12,240 nucleotides of DNA from Baffinella frigidus (GCA_026770585.1 MU646351.1:789986-802225), one strand, 5' to 3'; positions 7,201 to 10,993 are shown, numbered from the stretch's first letter. Notes: generated by a model not told the origin, from the letters alone. Program-made: numbers and translations.

Positions 7201-8409
7201 TCGCCATATGTGGCCATGGAATACACTTACATCTCAGGCCGCCAAAAGTGTGTCTGATGTCCTCTTACAGGTGTTCAATCTCGGCGGGGGGAGTCCCGTG
7301 CGGCTGACAGAGATGGTCGCCACGATCGAAAAGCTGCTTTCCAGCAAAGCCAAAGTCCTTCCTGGAACGTCCGCACGGTTTGCCTGCCCCCCGAGTTGCC
7401 TGTGTCCTGCAGGTCCTTAAGGTTTCCTTAGGTTTTGATTTCACCCAACATAGGCTGTAGGTTTCCTTGGATTTTGATATCGCCCAACATAGGTCCTTGA
7501 GGTTTTGATTTCGCCCAACATAGCCCAACGTCACGCTTTTCCGTAGAAAGGATCTGCAAAGAAAACATTTTTGCTTTCGGGTCGCATTTAGCTCTCCAGC
7601 GCAGAGGCTCGTAAAGTGTGTGGGTAGGAGGGGAATTCCGACCAGGAACACACAAAGCCTTCTTTGCCCCCCTGGAGCCCCGCGCTGCCTGCGAGTAGCA
7701 GAGAAGAACAAGTTCTTGTGGACCGGTGTGTGTTGGCGTGTCTTTAGGTCCTTTAGGTTTTCGAGCTCCCAACATAGGCGGACACCGGAACTTTCTACAG
7801 AACCAGTTCCGGTGTCCGGCCTTTCTACAGAACCAGTTTCGGTGTCCGCCTATGTTGGGAGCTCGAAGAATCTAAAGGACCTAAAGACACGCCCTACTCT
7901 CCTACCATCCCACTCTCGCTGCCTGCCTCGCCCCATCTAACACCCTCACCCCGTGCCCCCCACATGTCCCCACCGCGTCGCTCCTTAAGCCGGTTTCTGC
8001 TGCGATCCTCTGCACCGGGAGGCTTGATGCGGGGGGCTTGATGCGATCCGAAGCACTTGATGTGATCCGAAAGGAAGCATGGCTTTTCTGCAGAACCAGT
8101 TCCAGCGTCCGCCTATGGTGGGAGCTTGAAGAACCTAAAGGACCTAAAAGATCAAACCTCACGAGGGCCTATCGGGTGTCTGCACATTCTGTGTTTCTGA
8201 CACAACTGGCGGGCGCGGGCTATCTCAGGGGGGAGGTGAGTGTGACACCAACGGGCGGTCGCAGGGGGGAGGTGAGTGTGACGCACGCTAACAACTCGAA
8301 AGCGGGGCGGCTGCTGGGATGGGTTCCCGAGACCAGCCTCGAAAACGGCCTCAAGCCTCTCGTCAAGTGGATCAGGTCCTCTCTGGAGATACTACCCCGT
8401 GTAGGATGA
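1164..8409 (+). CDS. GAE: UDP-glucuronate 4-epimerase-like gene, 5'-truncated, seven or more exons
   Basis: Interrupted gene made of exons 1164-1238, 2651-2775, 3738-3811, 4743-4814, 6423-6502, 7271-7377 and 8265-8409. Joined, these give 678 bases, in one frame without an internal stop. Family knowledge: extended SDR enzymes of this type interconvert UDP-glucuronate and UDP-galacturonate using bound NAD, feeding acidic polysaccharide synthesis. Seen in order: ASSSSVYG, RPFSEEDRVD, the YxxxK pair in YGATK, FFTVYGEWGRPDM, RDFTYV, VFNLGGGSP and a C-terminal KAGRLLGW segment. The YG-WGRPDM motif favours the glucuronate epimerase over GalE; an E stands where the family usually has P. The first ~120 residues, with the glycine-rich NAD motif, are absent and probably upstream of the window. 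Introns are 768-1612 bases and full of repeats. The 3' end is uncertain: the stop at 8407-8409 lies in a hairpin element, and splicing at 8375/8376 to 8901 is an alternative. Confidence 0.88.
1245..1765 (+). repeat. TAATCAG-type tandem array with a ~241-bp higher-order unit
   Basis: Dense variants of CAATCAGTAAT within a larger duplicated unit. The unit starts at TCTTCTGTCTATGGCTC (about 1211 and 1452) and at CGTGAGGGCGTGTCTCGATG (about 1368 and 1651). The larger unit includes the 3' end of epimerase exon 1. Confidence 0.85.
1444..1479 (+). pseudogene. Donor-side echo of epimerase exon 1
   Basis: Matches 1203-1238 over 36 bases, reading ASPSSVYGSNLK against ASSSSVYGSNFK, then GAACA as at the real boundary. 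Similarity continues into the intron repeat. Shorter echoes of the boundary (TCAAGGAAC) are at 1392-1400 and 1676-1684. Confidence 0.8.
1791..1915 (+). mobile_element. Family E short element, degenerate copy
   Basis: Starts AGAGAGAGATTGGTATTC, then TATTGCCGAACAACTAGCG, and diverges toward CCGTGTCAGCCGTATG. Ends are unclear. Confidence 0.6.
2096..2190 (+). repeat. Family A repeat
   Basis: ACTTGATGAGATCCGAAAGG through GAAGAACCTAAAGGACC. Ends about 9 bases before the first exon 2 copy. Confidence 0.85.
2199..2271 (+). pseudogene. Acceptor-side echo 1 of epimerase exon 2
   Basis: 73 bases without indels against 2651-2723, preceded by AATAG. Reads RPFSEKDRVDLPVS then LHGATKRCDE. Of eight changed codons six are synonymous. 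The catalytic Tyr is His here. After GACGAAC it leaves the exon and continues AGAACGCGACGTTTCG. Confidence 0.88.
2417..2465 (+). pseudogene. Acceptor-side echo 2 of epimerase exon 2, with 8-codon deletion
   Basis: Reads RLFSEENR then GATKRCDE. A 24-base in-frame deletion removes VDLPVSLY including the catalytic Tyr. Its 5' flank (GACGTATGTCCTGGCGTGG) matches that of the real exon, and its 3' flank matches echo 1. Confidence 0.86.
2536..2623 (+). repeat. Family A repeat, diverged
   Basis: TATCCGAAAAGAAGCATGGC through GAAGCTAAAGGACCTAAAGG; ends directly before the 27-base block preceding exon 2. Confidence 0.75.
2651..2775 (+). CDS. Epimerase exon 2, catalytic YxxxK
   Basis: 41 codons plus 2 bases: RPFSEEDRVDLPVS, then LYGATKRCDELLARSYF, then ASHGVHSTALR. 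The Tyr and Lys of YGATK are the YxxxK catalytic pair of SDR enzymes. Acceptor GGCAG ends at 2650; donor is CTCAG|GTGCGA. The final two bases AG join the first A of exon 3 as an Arg codon, giving ALRFFTVYG as the family requires. Two truncated copies of its 5' part lie upstream (2199-2271, 2417-2465) and one of its 3' end downstream (2860-2889). Confidence 0.93.
2808..2859 (-). mobile_element. Truncated family B element
   Basis: Contains AGTAGGCGCATACGCCCTAC and CCTAGGACCTGCCTAGGACC but no terminal inverted repeats. It lies between exon 2 and the copy of its 3' end. Confidence 0.7.
2860..2889 (+). pseudogene. Donor-side echo of epimerase exon 2
   Basis: GAGTCACGGCGTCCACTC and following bases match 2746-2775 at 28 of 30 positions. 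Both differences are silent (GTG/GTC, ACA/ACG). The donor is retained as CTCAG|GTGAGA. The similarity continues as GAGCGATCC, is interrupted by an E element, and resumes at 3034. Confidence 0.88.
2903..3033 (+). mobile_element. Family E short element with 10-bp target duplication
   Basis: 131 bp from AGAGAGATTGATACTTC to CTCCACCTCCTAC. Flanked by AGAGCGATCC at 2893-2902 and 3034-3043. Removing the element and one repeat restores colinearity with the intron sequence after exon 2 (GAGCGATCCACTTAGTC). Confidence 0.9.
3146..3250 (+). mobile_element. Family B MITE, copy 1
   Basis: Starts ATAACCCTTAAGTGGCGAGG, has CGGTCAAAATCGACCG and CCTAGGCAGGTCCTAGGG, ends TCACTTGCGATA. Terminal ends are diverged. 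Confidence 0.82.
3286..3426. repeat. Foldback repeat, 25-bp inverted ends
   Basis: CCACCAGCCCTCAAAGTGGG near 3290 is inverted by CCCACTCTGAGGGCTGGTGG at 3408-3427. Between lie CTTCTTGATTAAGACC and a purine-rich AAGGGGGTTAAAAAAGGCGC. Unclassified hairpin element. Confidence 0.65.
3738..3811 (+). CDS. Epimerase exon 3, FFTVYGEWGRPDM signature
   Basis: 74 bases after the acceptor ATCGCAG (ends 3737). It codes (R)FFTVYGEWGRPDM followed by AAAAFAFRIDR and the first base of a Gly codon. The signature is diagnostic for UDP-glucuronate epimerases. The donor is CCGCG|GTCACC at 3812. The leftover G joins GA of exon 4 to make Gly, producing IDRGLAIRVNDGG, which matches family spacing. A diverged copy of its second half lies at 3979-4016. 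Confidence 0.94.
3979..4025 (+). pseudogene. Donor-side echo of epimerase exon 3
   Basis: 47 bases matching 3774-3820 with four mismatches, covering the second half of the exon, the donor and the intron start. Reads MAAAAFAFRINR against MAAAAFAFRIDR; three of four changes are silent. It stops exactly where a family B element begins. Confidence 0.9.
4026..4129 (+). mobile_element. Family B MITE, copy 2
   Basis: TATCCCTAAGTGGCG to CGCCACTTGATGGATA, with GGGGGTCCCAATAGACCCCC and CCTACGGTAGGG palindromes inside. Confidence 0.88.
4181..4236. mobile_element. Family D hairpin element
   Basis: Perfect 17-base arms GGGGATACAACCCCGTG (4181-4197) and its complement (4220-4236) around a 22-base loop containing TAGGATGACCGG. 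Confidence 0.85.
4262..4441. repeat. Two family A copies in head-to-head foldback
   Basis: A minus-oriented copy (CCTTTAGGTCCTTTAGG to GCTTCCTTTCGGATCACATC) runs straight into a plus-oriented copy (ATCCGAAAGGAAGCATGGC to CAAAGAACCTACAGGACCC), centred near 4350. The transcript could fold into an ~85-bp imperfect hairpin. Confidence 0.88.
4566..4698 (+). mobile_element. Family E short element with 11-bp target duplication
   Basis: 133 bp from AGAGAGATTGGTAATTC to CACATCCTGC. Flanked by TGGGCGCGGTT (4555-4565) and TGGGCGCGATT (4699-4709), one mismatch. Confidence 0.88.
4743..4814 (+). CDS. Epimerase exon 4, RDFTYV segment
   Basis: 72 bases after the acceptor GGCGGCAG (ends 4742), coding (G)LAIRVNDGGSSIRDFTYVG and DITA plus one base G. 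SxRDFTYVxDI is a conserved substrate-loop segment of the family. Donor GCAG|GTAACG at 4815. The exon begins 34 bases after the right target duplication of a family E element (4566-4698), so that element sits just upstream of the acceptor. A 15-base copy of its donor junction is at 5190-5204. Confidence 0.9.
4841..4980 (-). repeat. Family A repeat with extended end
   Basis: CCTTTAGGTCCTGTAGGTTC to CTTCGGATCACATCAGG, continuing CCCCCCAGTGCAGAGGATCG and CAGCAGAAACCGG. The extension recurs at 8836-8876 and, reversed, at 7988-8040, so the full element is longer than the 90-bp core. Confidence 0.85.
4981..5040. repeat. Hairpin, 19-bp arms
   Basis: GTATCCTCATCGGGTGTGT pairs with ACACACCCGACGAGGATAC with one mismatch. 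A half-copy GTATCCTCCTCGGGTGTG is at 8880-8897, again directly after an extended A copy, so the hairpin may be the end of the A element. Confidence 0.8.
5190..5204 (+). pseudogene. Donor-junction echo of epimerase exon 4
   Basis: CAGGTAACGTGATCG is identical to 4812-4826, which spans the exon 4 donor. Only 15 bases, so this is the weakest echo. Confidence 0.5.
5255..5394 (-). repeat. Interstitial telomere-like repeats (CCCTAAA)n
   Basis: Runs of CCCTAAA with variants (CCTAAATCCTGAAC, CCCCGAACCCTAAA). This is the plant and alveolate-type telomere unit, degenerate and internal. Confidence 0.9.
5472..5576 (-). mobile_element. Family B MITE, copy 3
   Basis: TATCCCTTAAGTGCACAG to CTGGCCACTTGAGGGATA, reverse orientation, with CCTACCGTAGGGCCC and CGGGTCAATTTTGACCGG. 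Confidence 0.9.
5640..5706 (+). repeat. Family H repeat copy
   Basis: TATTACACTCCCATCGAAGA onward resembles bases 1-66 of the window; preceded by a GGTGCTTT triplet run. Confidence 0.55.
5718..5806 (+). repeat. CT-rich microsatellite (CTCTCTCC)n
   Basis: About nine units of CTCTCTCC grading into CT repeats; it creates open frames on both strands that are not genes. Confidence 0.95.
5941..6036 (+). repeat. Family A repeat
   Basis: TGAATGTGATCCGAAAGG to ACCTAAAGGACCTAAAGG. Confidence 0.88.
6129..6202 (+). repeat. Family A repeat, 5'-truncated
   Basis: Starts inside the core at ATGCCCTTTCTACAGAACC and ends GAATCTCAAGGACCTAG. Confidence 0.75.
6313..6332 (+). pseudogene. Acceptor-side echo of epimerase exon 5
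   Basis: ACAGGGATTGTCGCC with GCAGCT following matches 6420-6439, including the acceptor. Codons read (G)IVAAA; all three base changes are at third positions (GCC/GCG, GCA/GCC, GCT/GCC). Confidence 0.78.
6423..6502 (+). CDS. Epimerase exon 5
   Basis: 80 bases after the acceptor CTTACAG (ends 6422): (G)IVAAAAYRAPVDPLPNKATK then GRPVPQ. This is the variable linker between DIxxG and VFNLG in the family. The start phase (two bases completing Gly) fits exon 4, and the end phase (0, CAG|GTCCCC) fits exon 6. The linker length of about 26 residues is as expected. An acceptor-side echo lies at 6313-6332, differing only at third codon positions over its first seven codons. Confidence 0.87.
7040..7068 (+). 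pseudogene. Acceptor-side echo of epimerase exon 6
   Basis: 29 bases matching 7268-7296 with four mismatches, including CAG. Reads VVNLGGGSP against VFNLGGGSP; three of four changes are silent. It breaks off into the CT microsatellite. Confidence 0.85.
7066..7135 (+). repeat. CT microsatellite ending in CA repeat
   Basis: CT repeats with GCTTTCTCTC variants, then (CA)n at 7120-7133. Confidence 0.93.
7271..7377 (+). CDS. Epimerase exon 6, VFNLGG segment
   Basis: 107 bases, phase 0 start after CTCTTACAG (ends 7270). Codes VFNLGGGSPVRLTEMV, ATIEKLLSSKAKV and LPGTSA plus two bases CG. VFNLGxxxPV is the conserved strand before the C-terminal helix of this family. Donor CACG|GTTTGC at 7378; the two bases join the first G of exon 7 to give Arg. 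An acceptor-side echo is at 7040-7068. Confidence 0.91.
7402..7582 (-). repeat. Diverged family A-related triplicated tract
   Basis: Three tandem units of roughly GGTTTTGATTTCACCCAACATAGG type (first 20 bases per unit) at 7418-7455, 7460-7494 and 7500-7523. They are followed by AAAGGATCTGCAAAGAAAAC and TTTCGGGTCGCATTT, echoing the A core and its end. Confidence 0.6.
7734..7893. repeat. Foldback of two family A copies
   Basis: Left arm GGCGTGTCTTTAGGTCC to GCGGACACCGGAAC; right arm GTTTCGGTGTCCGCC to GGACCTAAAGACACGCC. Arms of ~57 bp flank two direct TTTCTACAGAACCAGTT units, so the whole is a near-palindrome. Confidence 0.88.
7985..8151 (+). repeat. Family A repeat with extended end
   Basis: AAGCCGGTTTCTGCTGCGATC and GGCTTGATGC (twice) precede the core GATCCGAAAGGAAGCATGGC to CTAAAGGACCTAAAAG. 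Confidence 0.85.
8226..8246 (+). pseudogene. Acceptor-side echo of epimerase exon 7
   Basis: 21 bases identical to 8262-8282 (CAGGGGGGAGGTGAGTGTGA plus C), offset exactly 36 bases. It contains its own CAG acceptor and a consensus-like AG|GTGAGT. If the upstream acceptor were used, 12 extra residues (GEVSVTPTGGRR) would be added in frame. Confidence 0.88.
8265..8375 (+). CDS. Epimerase exon 7, C-terminal segment
   Basis: Codes (R)GEVSVTHANNSKAGRLLGW, VPETSLENGLKPLVKWI and a split Arg codon. This matches the family C-terminus, usually GDVPxTxADxSKAxxLLGYxPxTxxxEGL. Acceptor TCGCAG ends at 8264. At 8376 there is an AG|GTCCTC donor whose phase fits the candidate exon at 8901. If not used, translation runs on as SSLEILPRVG to a TGA at 8407-8409, whose last codons lie in a hairpin element starting at 8388. 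A 36-base in-frame duplication spans the acceptor. Confidence 0.91.
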
Positions 8410-8465
8410 CCGGAGTGGACGTGACTGTGTAAAGTCACTCCGGTCATCCTACACGGGGTAGTATC
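8388..8465. mobile_element. Family D hairpin element, 30-bp perfect arms
   Basis: GATACTACCCCGTGTAGGAT at 8388 opens a 30-base arm exactly complementary to 8436-8465. It starts 12 bases after the exon 7 donor and supplies the alternative TGA stop. Confidence 0.9.
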
Positions 8466-8607
8466 CCCGGGGATACTTCCCCGTTTCTCAGACCTTACTG
8501 CTTTCCTGCGCTCCAGTGAGTGGGGCTCATAACCAGTGATTTCCCTCTCCTTTACTCAAGATACCTTGAGAGTCGACATGTGCATCGCCATCTGTCTCCT
8601 GCCTCAG

Positions 8608-8705
8608 TGTGTGTTGGTGTTTCTTTAGGTCCTTTAGGTTCTTCGAGCTCCCAACATAGGCAGACACCGGAACTTTTCCTGCAGAGAGGCCATGCTTCCT
8701 TTCCG
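8608..8705 (-). repeat. Family A repeat
   Basis: GTGTTTCTTTAGGTCC to GCCATGCTTCCTTTCCGG; the flank GTGTGTGTTGG is shared with the 7734 copy. Confidence 0.87.
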
Positions 8706-8741
8706 GAAAGGCCTCACCTGACGTGCCACGCGGGGGGCTGC

Positions 8742-8880
8742 GCCCTTTAGGTCCTTTAGGTTCTTCGAGCTCCCAACATAGGCGGACACCGGAACTGGTT
8801 CTGCAGAAAAGCCATGCTTCCTTTCGGATCACATTCAGGCCCCCCGGTGCAGAGGATCGCGGCAGAAACCGGCTAAAGGG
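8742..8880 (-). repeat. Family A repeat with extended end
   Basis: CCCTTTAGGTCCTTTAGG to CTTTCGGATCACATTCAGG, then CCCCCCGGTGCAGAGGATCG and GGCAGAAACCGGCTAAAGGG; a half hairpin GTATCCTCCTCGGGTGTG follows and provides the exon 8 acceptor region. Confidence 0.88.
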
Positions 8881-8900
8881 TATCCTCCTCGGGTGTGCAG

Positions 8901-8947
8901 GGATCCGCGCACCCTCAACGACTGGTTCGTCACCGGAGCCTTCACAG
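8901..8947 (+). CDS. Candidate epimerase exon 8 (C-terminal extension)
   Basis: 47 bases between an acceptor GTGTGCAG (ends 8900) and a donor CACAG|GTCTTG. It codes DPRTLNDWFVTGAFT with mostly G/C third positions, like the proven exons. Its first base completes the Arg codon left by a splice at 8375, so the join reads VKWIRDPRTLNDW. No family motif supports it, because epimerases normally end near this point. The VTGAFTG string resembles an SDR glycine-rich start, so it could instead belong to another gene. I am unsure of its function. Confidence 0.4.
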
Positions 8948-8995
8948 GTCTTGGTTGTGTTGTTTGTGTTCAGGGTATGCTCTGCAGACACTCAT

Positions 8996-9086
8996 TGCGA
9001 AGGCCGAAAGGAAGCATGGCTTTTCTGCGAAACAAGTTCCGGTGTCCGCCTATGTTGGGAGCTCCAAGAACCTGAAGGACCGAAAT
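8996..9086 (+). repeat. Family A repeat
   Basis: GCGAAGGCCGAAAGGAAGC to AAGAACCTGAAGGACCG. Short flanking repeats GTTCAGGGTATG with CTGCAGACAC occur at both 8969-8991 and 9097-9119. Confidence 0.85.
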
Positions 9087-9119
9087 GTTGCTTTTGTTCA
9101 GGGTATGTTCTGCAGACAC

Positions 9120-9480
9120 ATTCTAGCTTTGGTGCTTTGGTGGTAGCTCTGTTTCACTCTGGTAGACTAAATCGATTACGTCCTTTTATTCAACTCAAAA
9201 CGCCAAAAGTCATCTTTTTCAGAGGGATTTGTCAACTTTTGGCGAACCGTTGCGATCTGGTCTCGCCAAATTGGCGAGACCAAATCGAGTGGAACAGAGC
9301 TAGACATTGCGAAGGCCGAGCATGCGTGCGGGCAGGGGTCAGGGCCTGTGTGAAGGCAGGGATCAGAAGTTGAGAGCCCCTCCTCGGGGGGAGGTGTGAG
9401 CCTCGGTCGGCCAGGTGGCGAGCCTCGGTCATGGACCAGGTCGTGAGCCTCTAGTTGAGTGATGTGAACCAGCTCCGTAC
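9120..9480. other. Unclassified stretch with hairpins
   Basis: Inverted pair CGCCAAAAGT (9201-9210) and ACTTTTGGCG (9235-9244), and a near-perfect 35-base palindrome at 9253-9287. CATTGCGAAGGCCGA at 9305 repeats 8992. From 9320 G-rich tandem variants of GTGAGCCTCGGTC. No gene recognised. Confidence 0.6.
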
Positions 9481-9590
9481 ATCCCTTACATGTCAGTGGC
9501 GAGGCGGTCAAAATTGACCGCCAAGAGGTCCTAGGCAGGTCCTAGGGTCCTACGGTAGGGTGTGTGCGCCTACTCGCCACTTGAGGGATA
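9481..9590 (+). mobile_element. Family B MITE, copy 4
   Basis: ATCCCTTACATGTCAGTGGC to CTCGCCACTTGAGGGATA, with CGGTCAAAATTGACCG inside. Confidence 0.88.
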
Positions 9591-9686
9591 CGGACACGTG
9601 CTGAGTGCTGAGGGAGGCAGCAAGCCTGCAACCCCCCCCACCCTTTGAACGCTACTCATTTCAAGCAACTGGCGTTTCACATCCGT

Positions 9687-9790
9687 GAGGTCCTTTAGGC
9701 TCTCCGAGCTCCCAACATAGGCGGACACCGGAACTTGTTCTGCAGAAAAGTCATGCTTCCTTTCGGATCACATTCCGGCCCCCCGGTGCA
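9687..9790 (-). repeat. Family A repeat
   Basis: GAGGTCCTTTAGGCTCTCC to CTTTCGGATCACATTCCGG and CCCCCCGGTGCA. Confidence 0.87.
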
Positions 9791-9835
9791 ACCTTATTGC
9801 TCAGGCTCGTATCCTAAGACCCCCCCCCCCATCAG

Positions 9836-9897
9836 ATGAACGCGACATGAGAAGGGAGCGGATGCAGCTTCTCGAGAAGGCACCCCGGGGCTCGTAA
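9836..9897 (+). CDS. Candidate terminal exon, charged tail with stop
   Basis: Follows a run of ten C and ATCAG, a good-looking polypyrimidine tract and acceptor. With one base G carried from exon 8 it reads DERDMRRERMQLLEKAPRGS and then TAA at 9895-9897. The phase matches exon 8 directly. Short, highly charged and without a recognised family; it could be chance open frame. It lies between a family A copy and a split family D element. Confidence 0.25.
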
Positions 9898-9936
9898 CCT
9901 ACGAAGGACCCCCGGGGGTCATAACCTGCAAGAGTC

Positions 9937-10073
9937 AATCCGGTCATCCTACACGGGGTTGTATCCCTTAAGTGGCCAGCGGGTCAAAATTAACCCGCAA
10001 AGGTCCTAGGTAGGTCCTAGGGTCCTACGGTAGGGCGTATGAGCCTACTGGCCACTTGAGGGATATCCCCAGA
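9937..10073. mobile_element. Family D element split by a family B insertion
   Basis: CCGGTCATCCTACACGGGGT and TGTA run into the B element, and TATCCCCAG resumes after it (10064-10072). This equals TTGTATCCCCAG of the 4181 D copy with TA duplicated. Confidence 0.82.
9962..10065 (+). mobile_element. Family B MITE, copy 5, nested, TA target duplication
   Basis: TATCCCTTAAGTGGCCAGC to TACTGGCCACTTGAGGGATA. Insertion into D shows that the target is TA and that it is duplicated. Confidence 0.92.
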
Positions 10074-10263
10074 GAGAGTGAGGCAGAGTGTGAGATGCAA
10101 GAGGCAGCCAGAGATGCGCGACGCCACGAGAGACAGCCTGTGACCCATTGAGGCTCATCACCTGTCCGACCAAGGCTCACACAGCCAGAGGGGCGAGTGA
10201 GTCTCTCTCGCCCAGGGAGGGCGTCAGGAGCTCGAGACATGGTGACGTGAAGTCACTCGGACT

Positions 10264-10386
10264 ACAGGGTTACCTCGCTCATAAGAAACCGCCCCCCCCT
10301 AGGATCCTACAGTAGCCCTATGCCTCTAGGGCCCTATGGTTGTCCTAGGGGCGGGGGCAGTTTCTTATGAGCGAGGTACCCCTGTA
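10264..10386. mobile_element. Family C hairpin element, copy 1
   Basis: ACAGGGTTACCTCGCTCATA with AGAAACCGCCC opposite GCAGTTTCTTATGAGCGAGG with TACCCCTGTA; arms of ~35 bp with small mismatches. Confidence 0.88.
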
Positions 10387-10535
10387 CTTACATTGGGCTT
10401 GTCCCCAGAGAGTCAGAGTGTGAGGACGGAGTCCTGGGAAGGGCTCGCTACTCCAGAGCTTCTTCGGGCAAGGCGACGCATTATCGCAGAGACCCATGCG
10501 CACCACAGATCTAGCCTGAGATGCAAGAGGCCACT

Positions 10536-10773
10536 GTACATGGGCACCTAGCTCATAAAGAAACTACCCCCCACCTACAGGGGTACCTCGCTCATAAGAA
10601 ACCGCCCTCCCCCTAGCTAGGAACCCCTGGGCCTACTGTAGGGTACTAGGGGGGGGCGGTTTCTTATGAGCGAGGTACCCCTGTAGGACCACCGTACATG
10701 CAGGGCCCTAGGCATATGCCTACTGTAGGGTCCTTTGGGGGGGCGCTTTCTTATGAGCGAGATAACCCTGTAC
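10536..10773. mobile_element. Family C hairpin element, copy 2, interrupted by another C
   Basis: Left part GTACATGGGCACCTAGCTCA with TAAAGAAACTACCCCCC; right part GGGGGGGCGCTTTCTTATGA with GCGAGATAACCCTGTAC from 10734. Copy 3 is inserted between them. Confidence 0.75.
10576..10685. mobile_element. Family C hairpin element, copy 3, nested, perfect arms
   Basis: TACAGGGGTACCTCGCTCAT starts a 32-base arm perfectly complementary to the last 32 bases, ending ACCCCTGTA. Both ends carry TA. Confidence 0.9.
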
Positions 10774-10993
10774 GGTGTACATAAACAGATGCGCAATCAA
10801 CAAGGTAACAGCCGGAGAAGGCTGTGGCACGAAACGCGAGGGCAACTCACGCGGTGTGCTCGCCGCCTGCTCCACCATGCTCTCTTTTCAAGATTTTCAC
10901 CAAAACCCCATACCACGCCCCCTCTCACTCCAGCCTTACACCCACCCCCACCCCCCACCACTCGAACAGCGCGCGCAACCCCGGGCTAGAGGC
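10774..10993. other. Unclassified stretch
   Basis: Includes a C-rich CACCCCCACCCCCCACCAC tract at 10940-10960. Nothing recognised as a gene. Confidence 0.4.

Larger units (their letters stand above)
6503..7270 (+). other. Intron 5
   Basis: 768 bases, GTCCCC to CTTACAG. Contains a 26-base tandem AAAGTAGATTCACTTAG pair (6660-6700), a 24-base copy of 5131-5154 (AGTGGTCATAAATAGCCAGG at 6751), the exon 6 echo and a CT microsatellite. No further exon seen. Confidence 0.82.
7378..8264 (+). other. Intron 6
   Basis: 887 bases, GTTTGC to GGTCGCAG. Contains an A-related tandem tract, a foldback A pair, an extended A copy and the exon 7 echo. Confidence 0.85.
8376..8900 (+). other. Candidate intron 7
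   Basis: 525 bases, GTCCTC to GTGTGCAG, if the gene continues. Contains the D hairpin and two minus-oriented A copies. Confidence 0.4.

Noticed and set aside
7265-7775. Overlapping minus-strand open frames of 115-148 codons
   Set aside because: They are the reverse of exon 6 plus A-related repeats.
8527-8991. 154-codon minus-strand open frame
   Set aside because: It is the reverse reading of two A copies and their extension.
8893-9007. SDR glycine-rich start of a second tandem epimerase (VTGAFTG joined to GYALQTLIAKAE)
   Set aside because: The join needs a 26-base intron and leaves the TGxxGxxG motif short by two residues; exon 8 of the first gene explains 8901-8947 as well. Kept only as an alternative.
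8723-9373. Longest open frame in the window (216 codons, plus strand)
   Set aside because: It runs through two family A copies and a palindrome, switches repeat orientation, and has no family similarity that I can see; repeats of this kind are open in several frames.
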